Under the pieces are notes generated by a model. That model had not been told where the DNA came from and ran no database searches. It was given only the letters and a program-made list of their open reading frames with translations. Shown here in pieces: positions 18,801 through 26,595 of a stretch of DNA of 64,000 nt (its first letter is position 1; every line of letters starts with the position of its first letter). This DNA is from JACNKJ01 sp964344565 (GTDB lineage: Bacteria; Krumholzibacteriota; Krumholzibacteriia; JACNKJ01). The stretch lies in the NCBI GenBank assembly GCA_964344565.1, contig CAYFNT010000001.1:62001-126000 (forward strand). The letters are read 5' to 3'. The translations under genes and the position numbers were made by a program.

Positions 18801-18941
18801 GCCGTGCTGGCCGACGGTCCCATGGACGCCGGCCTCCACGAGTTCACCTGGAACGCCACGGGCCAGGCATCCGGCGTGTTCTTCTATCGCCTCGAGGCGG
18901 GGGGAGAGCGCTTCACCCGCAAATGCGTCCTGCTCAAATAG
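15801..18941 (+). CDS. large exported repeat protein (G8-like start, five 166-aa repeats, PKD, sorting domain)
   Basis: 1046 residues. Signal peptide to about residue 20; a G8-like opening (GGEWSEPTTW...VPGPADDVII); then five repeats of exactly 166 residues, with the N-[RT]-x-TGN position at about 76, 242, 408, 574 and 740 and a conserved YY-x-L turn 24 residues later. Asn/Gly/Asp-rich 'NNGxIxN' patterns suggest a parallel beta-helix or adhesin-like stack. A PKD domain follows (about 870-950: GGAPLTVNF, WEWDFDGDG), then the FlgD-Ig/type IX-like C-terminal domain beginning LEQNYPNPFNP and ending RKCVLLK. Probably cell-surface or secreted; ligand unknown. ATG 15801 has AAGGAGAGG upstream. Confidence 0.8.
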   Translation: MIRILLMIFLLLGTASSQALVVQSTLAGGEWSEPTTWIDEVVPGPADDVIIDGPVVIDGSASCKDLTVNADRVLDGWDVNTSSLIVNGNLYNDGAIHNGYYNLNIILFGDLSNDGIIDNRRITLEGISPQHLSMDGAATFFTEIVLDPGAIEIVYVDTDFTTSKYIDLNGGDMVLGGNASLNFTGGYFLDGNVQAVGRTISMTGGAYMGSLNVDSAVLGGEVKLQSNVAFTGGLIVDGQLSNRNTGNQTTSIDGDLIVNGSVVNDYYSLYVELTGGITNNGDISNASITVLADGDEHFIWDPAATFSASLIMDGASTGDIHGDTELRFASNIDLNGGKLRMMPGNDLHLTGGYFIDGTIEFNGNEVICSAGHYFGSAVLENARLNGTAIFTTNCSCTGGLVNLGTMQNRVTGNVTLDVQGGLTNEGIVTHDYYALHINLTGDLVNNGDWMNSTTTFLGAGPRNMSMDGDATFTSELYMHADATGDLIATTPLRLGDHIDLNGGNLVLNPGSDLDIDVGPILDGSIQANGNTLTFTGAAYISSMSVDTPILDGLAALSTGMTFTGGVIVQGAMENRNTGNVTVDISGGLANYGTIENNYYNLYINLSGDLVNKGVWNNAWVNLNGDTDQHLSQGEGSFLSCDLYLTLDAPGTVIVETPFSTDGLVDLNGGTMILEPGASFSQLDSYMNELDLVGNHNMLDFADGTWVSNATLSDVSIHGVMQASTGCVFAGAVALEDSLKNRNTGNVTLLVEGSLINRGLIHNNYYNLYLDVLGSILNEGVWTNSQVYLDGTEDQYVGATDLNPIDPNSFVLDSNITGPFQWYKDGLPIDGATGSTLNFDIIGDAEHGRYHCEGGAVPEVSRDIWIVEGGLSVDFIADTTSGGAPLTVNFTALGEGATSWEWDFDGDGTVDSYDANPSFEYASAGLYTVTLTVGDGMVSDSEVKTDYIEVTEPTDATPPALALGLEQNYPNPFNPKTTIAFAIPQAGHAKLSVYDSSGRRIAVLADGPMDAGLHEFTWNATGQASGVFFYRLEAGGERFTRKCVLLK
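16026..18515 (+). repeat. five in-frame tandem repeats of 498 bp
   Basis: Equivalent codons fall at 16524, 17022, 17520 and 18018, exactly 498 bases apart, and an equivalent YY codon pair at 16098 and 16596 gives the same period for the first unit. The DNA has diverged but the length has not changed. Unit edges are approximate. Confidence 0.7.
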
Positions 18942-18965
18942 TTGGACGCCTATCTGCGTTCAGGA

Positions 18966-18995
18966 CCCCGGAGTCTCCGCTCCGGGGTTTCTTTT
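18966..18995 (+). terminator. intrinsic terminator
   Basis: CCCCGGAG (18966-18973) pairs with CTCCGGGG (18980-18987), followed by TTTCTTTT. Confidence 0.8.
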
Positions 18996-19022
18996 GCTAA
19001 TTATGTGGATTTCTGGTAGAAT
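18994..19022 (+). promoter_or_regulatory. sigma-70-type promoter of the second exported repeat protein
   Basis: TTGCTA (18994-18999), 17-base spacer, TAGAAT (19017-19022) with a TG one base upstream of the -10. Confidence 0.5.
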
Positions 19023-19072
19023 TCCCTCAATTGCTAACTATCATTAAATCAACGAGTCAGCGGGAGGTCCCC

Positions 19073-20977
19073 ATGGTCAGGCGCTTTTCCCTCGGATTGA
19101 TTCTGATTTTCGCGGCAAGTCTTTCCCGCGCCGATGTCATCACATCCGCTCCGGGCGGAGGTCCCTGGAGCAACGGATCCAGCTGGGTGGGCGGCCAGGT
19201 GCCCGACGCCTATGACGACGTCATCATCGTCAGCTCCATCGACGTGACGGGCGAGGTCGAGTGCGGCGGCCTGAACGTGTTCACCACCGGCATCCTGAAG
19301 GGCGGCAGTTCCGGCTACGGCACCGTGATCGCCGGCGGCGACGCCTTCAACGAGGGTACGATCCAGGACGGCATCTACTGGTTCACGGTGAAGATCGGCG
19401 GCGATCTCGTCAATCATGGCAACTGGATGAATCACTACACCTATCTGCAGGGCAGCGAATCGCGCATCCTATCCATGACCGAGTACGCCTACCTTTCCAC
19501 GCAGCTGGCCATCGACGACGGCGCCTCCGGCGATCTCGTCGCGGGCAGCCCCATCGAGATCTCCGGCGGCATCGACCTGAACGGCAGCCGCATGATCCTG
19601 GAACCGGGCAACAACCTGCATCTGGACGCCTGCGCATTCCAGGGCGGCGAGTTGCTCTGCAACAACAACGAGGTGAGCGTCGAGTCCTGGTCCTACTTCG
19701 CCTGGTCGGTCCTGGACGCGGCCGTGCTCGTTGGCGAAGTCGAGATGGACAGCGGGGTGAGCTTCACCGGCGGCCTCACCGTGATGGGCGTGCTGCAGAA
19801 CCTGTCGGCCCACAGCGGCCTGGTCAGCGTGGAGGGCGGACTCGTCAACAAGGGGCTCATCACCAACAACGCCAGCTACGGATGGTCCATGGAACTTTCG
19901 GGCGACCTCCACAACGACGGCGAGATCAGCAACAGCATGGTGGCCCTTGACGGCCAGAGCGAGCACCACCTCAGCGGTGGACCTGCCTGCGTCTTCGACG
20001 CGCCCATGTTCCTGCCCGAGTTCCAGGGCGGCACCATCGTGGCCGACTCGGATCTGCATTTCACCGACGGCCTGAGCCTGGCCGGCGGCGAGATGCACCT
20101 CGAGCCCGGCGTCACCCTCAACTTCACGAGCTGGGGTTCCATGGGCAGCGGCCTTCTCTACGCAAACGGCAATACCATCCACATGGACGGCTACGCATGC
20201 ACCCTGGGCGATCTGGTCGTGGATCAGGCCGTGCTCAGCGGACAGGTGCGGGTGGCCAGCCCCATGCTCTTCACGGGCGGCTTGACCAATGAGGGCATCC
20301 TGGAGAACCGGGAGTACTTCGATCACGACATCAGCGTGGAAGGACTGCTTCTCAACGAGGGTACCATCCGGAACCAGATCAAGGACCTCACGGTTCGCGT
20401 CCGCGGCGACGTCGAAAACCGCAGCGAAGTGACCTGCGCCCAGCTCATCGTGGAGGGCGACCTGGAGCAGCGCATCGGCATCGGCGCGGGCATCGACGCC
20501 GAAGAGGTTCTGCTCGACTCCAAGCTGCCTTCCGGACCCTACCAGTGGTTCCGGGACGGCGCTCCCCTGGGCGGCGAGACGGCCGCGACCCTGAGCTTCG
20601 CCGGATTGGACGCCGGCGACTACGGGCTCTATCACTGCGAGGGCGGCGGCGACATTTCGCGAGTCATCATCATCGCCGAGCATGCCGATCCCACCGGCGT
20701 CGATGCGCCCATGGCGATGGCGACCCTCGAGCAGAATCATCCCAATCCCTTCAATCCGGCCACGACCATCGCCTTCAGCCTTCCCGCGGACGGTCCGGTG
20801 CGCCTGGCGGTCTACGACGCCGCGGGCCGTCTGAGCGATCTGCTCCTGGACGAGGTCATGGAGGCCGGAGGGCACTCGGTGCTCTGGCAGGCCGGCGAAC
20901 GCGCCTCAGGCCTGTACTTCTACAAGCTCAGCTACGGAGGCACCGAGAGAGTCGGCAAGGCGGTACTCGTCAAATAG
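19073..20977 (+). CDS. exported repeat protein with G8-like start and sorting domain
   Basis: 634 residues and a shorter relative of the preceding gene: signal peptide, G8-like opening (GGGPWSNGSSWVGGQVP), about three repeats of roughly 169 residues with 'GGLVNKGLITNN'-type motifs, an Ig-like segment (GPYQWFRDGAPL...YHCEGG) also found in its neighbour, and a FlgD-Ig/type IX-like C-terminal domain (LEQNHPNPFNP to the final KAVLVK). ATG 19073 follows GGGAGG. Both genes probably arose by duplication and encode surface proteins. Function unknown. Confidence 0.78.
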   Translation: MVRRFSLGLILIFAASLSRADVITSAPGGGPWSNGSSWVGGQVPDAYDDVIIVSSIDVTGEVECGGLNVFTTGILKGGSSGYGTVIAGGDAFNEGTIQDGIYWFTVKIGGDLVNHGNWMNHYTYLQGSESRILSMTEYAYLSTQLAIDDGASGDLVAGSPIEISGGIDLNGSRMILEPGNNLHLDACAFQGGELLCNNNEVSVESWSYFAWSVLDAAVLVGEVEMDSGVSFTGGLTVMGVLQNLSAHSGLVSVEGGLVNKGLITNNASYGWSMELSGDLHNDGEISNSMVALDGQSEHHLSGGPACVFDAPMFLPEFQGGTIVADSDLHFTDGLSLAGGEMHLEPGVTLNFTSWGSMGSGLLYANGNTIHMDGYACTLGDLVVDQAVLSGQVRVASPMLFTGGLTNEGILENREYFDHDISVEGLLLNEGTIRNQIKDLTVRVRGDVENRSEVTCAQLIVEGDLEQRIGIGAGIDAEEVLLDSKLPSGPYQWFRDGAPLGGETAATLSFAGLDAGDYGLYHCEGGGDISRVIIIAEHADPTGVDAPMAMATLEQNHPNPFNPATTIAFSLPADGPVRLAVYDAAGRLSDLLLDEVMEAGGHSVLWQAGERASGLYFYKLSYGGTERVGKAVLVK

Positions 20978-20995
20978 GGCACCGCCATCGATTTC

Positions 20996-21024
20996 AACCC
21001 CGGGGCACGGCTCCGGGGTTTTTT
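20996..21024 (+). terminator. intrinsic terminator
   Basis: AACCCCGG (20996-21003) pairs with CCGGGGTT (21013-21020), followed by a T-run. Confidence 0.8.
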
Positions 21025-21091
21025 CATGGACGAGCTAGGGTGAAACCTCTTCGACTCGAAGGGGTAGGTCAGTGAGAAGGGGGCGGAGATC

Positions 21092-21868
21092 ATGAATCCA
21101 TCCGGGTTATTCAAAGCCTTGCTCGGCATCGTCCTGGCCCTCATGCTCGTCCTGGCGGCCATCGTCGGGCTGCTCTTCTATCCGCAGCCGCTCTTCGGTG
21201 AGAAGCTGGAGTTGGAGGGCCTGACCCTCTACGCCGATACGCCCATCGGCGCCGAACTTGAAGCGGCCGCCGTCGAGGGACTGCTGCGCATGTCCTTCAT
21301 CGACGGATTGCCGGAGGGGCGAGACTATCGCGTTTTCTACTGCCGCAGCCCCAGGCGCTATGAACTGCTGGCCCGGCTGGCGCGTCTGCATCCCAAGAGC
21401 CAGGGATTCGGGCTCTACTACGCGGGAAACATCTTCGTGTCGGCGGACGGCCTCGAGGCTTCCGAACGTCTGGGCGTCGAGGCCCTGGAGAACACGCGCC
21501 TGGAGGGCAGCATGGCCCATGTGATCGCCCACGAGGCCGCGCACTTCGTCCATGTGCGCGAACTGGGATTCCGCGACTCCAAGGCGCTGCCGGTATGGAA
21601 GTCCGAGGGCTACGCCGACTGGGCCGCCACGCTTCTGGTTCGCGACGACGCGGAGGGTTTCCGGGAGCGATACGAAGCCTACGGCGATTTTCATCGCTGG
21701 AGCCGTTCCGCTCGGCATCTGCGCGAGTTTCTCGCCTGGCAACTGCTCGCCGAGTATCACTTCGACGTGCGGGAAGGCAGCCGCGAGGAGTTCTTCGATC
21801 CCTCCCTGCGCGAAGGCGAGCTATGGGAGGAACTCGTGACTTGGGCCCTGAAGGGAACGAGCATTTGA
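21092..21868 (+). CDS. membrane-anchored HExxH-type putative metallopeptidase
   Basis: 258 residues: one N-terminal membrane helix (about 8-30) then an extracytoplasmic domain with the zinc-binding signature HEAAH (about 149-153) and a downstream SEGYADW segment that could supply the third ligand Glu, as in gluzincins. Overlaps the ABC transporter gene downstream by four bases (TTGA), so it probably belongs to that operon and may act on envelope proteins or the transporter substrate. I do not recognise the exact family. Confidence 0.6.
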   Translation: MNPSGLFKALLGIVLALMLVLAAIVGLLFYPQPLFGEKLELEGLTLYADTPIGAELEAAAVEGLLRMSFIDGLPEGRDYRVFYCRSPRRYELLARLARLHPKSQGFGLYYAGNIFVSADGLEASERLGVEALENTRLEGSMAHVIAHEAAHFVHVRELGFRDSKALPVWKSEGYADWAATLLVRDDAEGFRERYEAYGDFHRWSRSARHLREFLAWQLLAEYHFDVREGSREEFFDPSLREGELWEELVTWALKGTSI

Positions 21869-22575
21869 ACCAGGTCCGGCTCAGCACCCTCGACCTCAAG
21901 CGTCACTATCGGCGCGGTCCCCACACGGTCCGAGCTTTGGACGGCGTGAGTCTCGAACTCCGCGCCGGCGAGTTCCTCGTCCTGGTCGGCTCTTCGGGTT
22001 CGGGCAAATCGACCCTGCTCAACCTGGTGGCCGGCCTCGATCGACCCAGCGGGGGGCAGGTAAGGGTGAAGGAGCGAACTCTCTCGGAAATGAGCGAGCG
22101 GGATCTGGCCCTGTATCGCGCCCGCCGCACGGGCATGATCTTCCAGGCCTTCAATCTCATCGGGCACTACACCGCCCTGGAGAACGTGGCCCTGGCCCTG
22201 GCCTTCAACGGTACGCCTCGGGCGCGGCGCGAAGAGGTCGCCCTCTCGCAGCTGGAAGCCCTGGGCCTGGCCGAGCGAGCGGATCATCGTCCGGCGGATC
22301 TCAGCGGGGGAGAACAGCAGCGCGTGGCCGTGGCACGGGCGCTCGTCACCGACCCGGAAATGCTCTTCGCCGACGAACCCACCGGCAACCTGGACCAGGA
22401 CAACAGCGAGCAGATCGCCGAGCTGCTGGCGAGTCTCTGCGGCGAAGGCCGATCGGTGCTCATGACCACCCACGATCTCGAACTGGCCGGCCGATACGCC
22501 CATCGCATCCTGCGGCTCAACTACGGGCGCATCGAGGAAGAGCGGGAGCTCCCCGGAAACCGGAGGAGCCCATGA
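21865..22575 (+). CDS. ABC transporter ATP-binding protein (MacB/LolD type)
   Basis: 236 residues with Walker A GSSGSGKST, Q-loop (FQAFNLIGHYTALENV), signature LSGGEQQR, Walker B MLFADEPTGNLD and switch His (TTHD). The FNLI-LENV pattern is typical of the MacB/LolD/FtsE group that power lipoprotein release or efflux. TTG start at 21865 overlaps the previous stop. Coupled to the permease by ATGA overlap at 22572-22575. Confidence 0.88.
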   Translation: MNQVRLSTLDLKRHYRRGPHTVRALDGVSLELRAGEFLVLVGSSGSGKSTLLNLVAGLDRPSGGQVRVKERTLSEMSERDLALYRARRTGMIFQAFNLIGHYTALENVALALAFNGTPRARREEVALSQLEALGLAERADHRPADLSGGEQQRVAVARALVTDPEMLFADEPTGNLDQDNSEQIAELLASLCGEGRSVLMTTHDLELAGRYAHRILRLNYGRIEEERELPGNRRSP

Positions 22576-24020
22576 GTTTCCAGGATCTCCTTCGCATCGC
22601 CTTGGGCAACCTGCGTCGCCAGAAGCTCAGAAGCATTCTGACCATCTCGGGCGTGATCATCGCCATCGGCGCCTTCGTGGCCATGCTCTCCTTCGGGGCG
22701 GGCAATCAACGGCTCATGAGCGATCAGATGAACGAGCTGGGCCTCTTCACGACCATGCTCGTCTATCCGGCCAGCGAAGGCGCGGAGGACAGCCTCGCGA
22801 TCCTCGACGCCGAGGCCGTGCGGGCCCTCTCCCGGCTTCCGGGAGTGCGCCTGGCCTATCCCTTCAACCGCTTCCAGGTGGAAGTGAGTCTCGCCGACAG
22901 CCTGGTGAGAACCCAGGCCCAGGCCCTTCCCGCCGGGGCCCTGCAGACCAAGCTCTTCTCCCAGCAGGTGGCGGGGGAGGTCTTCCGGGAAGGCGAGACG
23001 GGGGGCGCCGTGGTCACCGAAGAATTGCTCGAGGACTTCGGCATCGAGGATCCCGACTCCATTCTCGGCCGGCAGGTCGTGGTGTCCGTGCGAAGCGCGA
23101 CGGCCGATAGCGGACTGGCCCGGCTCTTCAGCGACGAGGACGGCGAGATCCGCGCGCGCATCCTCGGCATCCAGCGCGATTCCCTGCTCAGCGAGGGTTA
23201 CATCGAGAGCCTTATCCGGCGGGAACTCGGCGAAGGGGCCAGGCGCTTCTTCGACGGCTACCTGAACGCCCAGGCCCTGATCACCGACACCCTCGTGGTG
23301 CGCGGCGTTCTGGAGGACCTGCGTGGACGCACGAGCATCCTGCCCGTGATCGTTCCCGAGGCCACGGCGCGCCGCTTCGATGCGGCCGGTCCGGGGGGCG
23401 ATCCCACCCAGCTCGTTCCGCAGCTCATGCAGGGCACTCTCTTCGAGGGGGGCGACGCTTCCGCGAAGAGCTACGGCCAGGTGACCCTCGACCTCGACGG
23501 ACTCGCCTCGCACACCGCCCTGAGCGATTCCGTGGAGGCCATGGGCTTCAGCGCCTTCAGCTACGCGGCGCAGTTCGAGGAAGTGCGTCGCATGATGATC
23601 TTCTTCAACATGGGGCTCGGTCTCGTGGGATTGGTGGCCCTGGTCACCGCGGCCCTGGGGATCGCCAACACCATGGTCATGTCCATCATGGAGCGGCGTC
23701 GCGAGATCGGCATCCTGAGATCCCTCGGGGCGGAGGCCAAGGACGTGCGGGGCCTCTATCTCGTGGAGAGCGGAACCATCGGCGCCCTGGGCGCGGCCGG
23801 TGGCATCCTTTTGGGCTGGCTCGTCGCACGCGTGGCCTCCATGGTGGCCAAGGCCGTCATGCGGAACTACGAAGTCGAGGCCATGGAGCTATTCGCCACG
23901 CCCCTCTGGCTCGTGGCCCTGGCCCTGGCCTTCGGCGTCCTGGTCGCGGTGCTCGCCGGATCCTACCCAGCCCGGCGCGCGGCGCGTCTGGATCCCGTTG
24001 CGGCCCTGCGTCAGGATTGA
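22572..24020 (+). CDS. ABC transporter permease (MacB/FtsX family)
   Basis: 482 residues: an N-terminal helix after the LGNLRRQKLRSILTISGVII motif, a large periplasmic domain (about 55-330) and three C-terminal helices (about 340-475) with the conserved MERRREIGILRSLGA cytoplasmic loop. That 1+3 topology marks the FtsX/MacB/LolCE mechanotransmission permeases. With the ATPase it should move lipoproteins, lipids or small molecules; the substrate cannot be told. Confidence 0.88.
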   Translation: MSFQDLLRIALGNLRRQKLRSILTISGVIIAIGAFVAMLSFGAGNQRLMSDQMNELGLFTTMLVYPASEGAEDSLAILDAEAVRALSRLPGVRLAYPFNRFQVEVSLADSLVRTQAQALPAGALQTKLFSQQVAGEVFREGETGGAVVTEELLEDFGIEDPDSILGRQVVVSVRSATADSGLARLFSDEDGEIRARILGIQRDSLLSEGYIESLIRRELGEGARRFFDGYLNAQALITDTLVVRGVLEDLRGRTSILPVIVPEATARRFDAAGPGGDPTQLVPQLMQGTLFEGGDASAKSYGQVTLDLDGLASHTALSDSVEAMGFSAFSYAAQFEEVRRMMIFFNMGLGLVGLVALVTAALGIANTMVMSIMERRREIGILRSLGAEAKDVRGLYLVESGTIGALGAAGGILLGWLVARVASMVAKAVMRNYEVEAMELFATPLWLVALALAFGVLVAVLAGSYPARRAARLDPVAALRQD

Positions 24021-24073
24021 GGATCTTTCCTCGAAAACCCTCGTTTTCCCCTCAAGTTCGCCGTCCAAACCGG

Positions 24074-24082
24074 TGATATAAT
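24074..24082 (+). promoter_or_regulatory. extended -10 promoter with leader hairpin
   Basis: TGA-TATAAT (-10 at 24077-24082) about 85 bases before the next exported protein. The leader starts with a hairpin GTCCGG...CCGGAC (24087-24108). Confidence 0.5.
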
Positions 24083-24168
24083 AGTAGTCCGGGCCATCGA
24101 GGCCGGACTGTTACCCGTAATTCCTCGAACTTCCCCGGAATGTCGAATGATTCTTCGGGAGGATGGAA

Positions 24169-24849
24169 ATGCAGACATCGATGAGACTCGGCTTGATTCT
24201 CCTGGTCATGCCCTCCCTCGCCTTCGCGCTGATGATCGACGACTACGCAGCCGGCGCTTACGAACTGGGACGGGAAGGCTACGACACGCCCTACACGGTG
24301 AGCGACACCCAATACGACGCCACGGGCGATCACATCTTCGGCGGACAGCGGGACGTCACCCTATACAAGATCTCCGGCGGCGGCACCCAGCCCAACTGCA
24401 ACTGCATTCCCGACGTGGAGTACATGGGCGACCTGGGATTCGTCACCTACAATTCCGCCTTCGGATGCAATGCGGTCTGGACCACCACCTACGGCCTCGC
24501 GGGCGACCTGAACGCCAACCTGACAGGCGGCGACGCCTTCGAGTTCAGCCTGATCAGCGGCGACATGGACGACAGCGATCCCCAGCGCCCGGTACCTCTG
24601 ACCCTGAGGATCTTCAGCAGCGCCGGAGACGGCAGCTCCATCCAGGATCTCATCGCCGAAGGAATCTACACCTTCCCCTTCGCCGACTTCCCAGGCGTGG
24701 ATTTCGCCGATGTGGATCGCATCGAGGTGGAAGTGGTTCAGGACAGCGCCATCAACGACGCCGTGGATTTCGCCCTCGGATTCTTCCAGACCAACGAAGC
24801 CGTGACCGTGGAAGAGACGAACTGGGGAAGCGTGAAGAAGGGGTACTAG
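24169..24849 (+). CDS. exported protein ending in the NW-x3-K-x-x-Y variant of the C-terminal motif
   Basis: 226 residues: signal peptide (cleavage near AFA-L), a beta-rich mature domain with a cysteine cluster (NCNCIPD) and acidic loops, and the end TNWGSVKKGY, a variant of the ending on other exported proteins here. ATG 24169 is preferred to ATG 24163 because GGGAGG (24157-24162) is then six bases away rather than touching. No known family recognised. Confidence 0.6.
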   Translation: MQTSMRLGLILLVMPSLAFALMIDDYAAGAYELGREGYDTPYTVSDTQYDATGDHIFGGQRDVTLYKISGGGTQPNCNCIPDVEYMGDLGFVTYNSAFGCNAVWTTTYGLAGDLNANLTGGDAFEFSLISGDMDDSDPQRPVPLTLRIFSSAGDGSSIQDLIAEGIYTFPFADFPGVDFADVDRIEVEVVQDSAINDAVDFALGFFQTNEAVTVEETNWGSVKKGY

Positions 24850-24877
24850 ATTTCAGGCAGGATACTGTTGCCAGAAA

Positions 24878-24907
24878 ACTCCCTCGTACCGCGGGGGAGT
24901 ATTTCTA
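24878..24907 (+). terminator. possible bidirectional terminator between convergent genes
   Basis: ACTCCC (24878-24883) with GGGAGT (24895-24900), followed by ATTTCT. Short stem between a plus-strand and a minus-strand gene. Confidence 0.4.
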
Positions 24908-25876
24908 TTGAAGGAATGCGGCGAGACCCTCTTCGCGCAAAATCTTCCCTTCGATGAATGCGGAGTCGAGCACGAGTCCGGAGAGCAGTTCGACGGGAGT
25001 CAGGTCGAAGGCCGGATTGAAGACCGGCGTGCCCGGTGGCGCCCAGTTGCCCAGTACCTCGCTCGCCTCGCGCTCCTCGATGGGGATGGCGGTTCCGTCC
25101 GGGCAATCCAGATCCACGGTGCTTCGCGGCGCGACGGCATAGAAGGGAATGCCGTGGTGCCTCGCGGCGACGGCCAGGGAGTAGGTGCCGATCTTGTTGG
25201 CGAAATCGCCGTTGGCCGCGATGCGGTCGGCTCCCACGAAGACCTTGTCGATCTCGCCCGCCGCCATGAGCGCGGCCGCCATGCCGTCGCAGATCAAGGT
25301 GTGGGGGATGCCCGCGCGCCCCAGTTCCCAGGCGGTCAAGCGCGCCCCCTGCAGCAAAGGGCGGGTCTCGTCGGCGTAGACGTGGATGGCCATGCCCCGT
25401 TCATGAGCCCGCCGCAGCACTCCCAGCGCCGTCCCGATGCCGGCGGTGGCCAGTCCGCCGCTGTTGCAGTGGGTGAGCAGGCGATCGCCGTCCTCGATGA
25501 GAGCCGCGCCGTGTTTCGCCATGCCCTCGCAAAGCTGGACGTCCTCCTCGAAGATCGCCTCGGCCTCGGCGGCCGGATCCTCCGCGGCCAGTACCCGGTC
25601 CACCGCCGCCGACAGGTTCACCGCGGTGGGCCGCGCGGCGCGCAGGCTTTCCGCCGACTTCCTCCAGTCCGGCGCGCCATTCTCTTGAGCCAGCGCCAGA
25701 GCCGCGGCCACGCCGATGAGGGGAGCCCCCCGCACGCGAAGAGCGGCGATGGCCTCGACCATGTCGGCGACGCCGGCGATGGGCATCCAGATTTCTTCCT
25801 GAGGAAGCCGGGTCTGATCGAGTATCTCGAGTCTGCCCGCGAGGCGGCGAAGGCCCAGGGAGGTCAATTCCCTCAT
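24905..25876 (-). CDS. mtnA: methylthioribose-1-phosphate isomerase
   Basis: 323-residue cytoplasmic enzyme of the eIF2B-related family. Visible are RVRGAPLIGVAAALALA, the catalytic-Cys segment THCNSGGLATAGIGTALGV and the catalytic-Asp segment GADRIAANGDFANKIGTY. It isomerises 5-methylthioribose-1-phosphate to 5-methylthioribulose-1-phosphate. It overlaps the class II aldolase gene by four bases (ATGA); no mtnC, mtnD or mtnK homologue is nearby. Confidence 0.93.
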   Translation of the reverse strand: MRELTSLGLRRLAGRLEILDQTRLPQEEIWMPIAGVADMVEAIAALRVRGAPLIGVAAALALAQENGAPDWRKSAESLRAARPTAVNLSAAVDRVLAAEDPAAEAEAIFEEDVQLCEGMAKHGAALIEDGDRLLTHCNSGGLATAGIGTALGVLRRAHERGMAIHVYADETRPLLQGARLTAWELGRAGIPHTLICDGMAAALMAAGEIDKVFVGADRIAANGDFANKIGTYSLAVAARHHGIPFYAVAPRSTVDLDCPDGTAIPIEEREASEVLGNWAPPGTPVFNPAFDLTPVELLSGLVLDSAFIEGKILREEGLAAFLQ

Positions 25877-26520
25877 GGCTTGCGGGCCTCGAGGATGGCC
25901 GCGACCTCTTCGGGGGGAAGCGGCCGCGGTCGGCCGCTCGCGAAAGCCTGAGCGAGGATGCGCGCCACCTGCTCGAGCTGCTCCATCAGGGCCAGGGCCT
26001 CCTCGGCGCTCGCGCCCCAGGTCAATGCGCCGTGCCGCTCCAGGACGATGGCCCGGCAATCGGGAAGAAAAGGCGCGATGGACCGCGCCAGCTCCTCGCT
26101 GCCCGGTCGCGCGTAGGGCGCGATGGGCACGCGCCCGAATGCGAGCAGGGCCTCCGGCAGGTATTCGGCAGGGATTTCCCTTTCGCCCGGGTGGGCCAGG
26201 CTCCAGGCCACGGCGCTCGGTGGATGGGCATGCACCGCGAAAACGGCTTCGGGGCAGCGGCCGTAGAGCTGCAGGTGAAGGGACCGCTCGGAGGAGGGAT
26301 TCCCCCGGAGCACCTCGCCGTCGGGAGACAGCAGTGCGAGATCGTTTTCGCTGATTTCCGATTTGGCGCGTCCGGCGGGAGTGATGAGGATCTGTCCGCC
26401 CGGGAGCCGGCAGCTGAGATTGCCTTCGGTGCCCGCGATGAGTCCGCGCTCGTGGACGCGCCGGCCGAGTTCGGCCAGGCTCTCGTGGCGTCCTTTTCGG
26501 GCGAAGGCGGATTGGGGCAT
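25873..26520 (-). CDS. class II aldolase/MtnB family protein
   Basis: 215 residues. Zinc-binding signature VHAHPPSAVAWS and a second HGALTWG segment; GTEGNLSCRLPGG is the conserved N-terminal motif. Coupled to mtnA, so its substrate is probably methylthioribulose-1-phosphate. It may be the MtnB dehydratase of the Yang cycle, or an aldolase splitting it to DHAP and methylthioacetaldehyde, as in the MTA/DHAP shunt of Rhodospirillum and some E. coli. Sequence alone, by eye, does not decide. Confidence 0.78.
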   Translation of the reverse strand: MPQSAFARKGRHESLAELGRRVHERGLIAGTEGNLSCRLPGGQILITPAGRAKSEISENDLALLSPDGEVLRGNPSSERSLHLQLYGRCPEAVFAVHAHPPSAVAWSLAHPGEREIPAEYLPEALLAFGRVPIAPYARPGSEELARSIAPFLPDCRAIVLERHGALTWGASAEEALALMEQLEQVARILAQAFASGRPRPLPPEEVAAILEARKP

Positions 26521-26595
26521 GGAGTGTCCTCGCGGTCTGCGCGAAGACTAGCGAATGCCACCGAGTCATCCCAGGGTTTTTCTCGCGGCTCGCGA

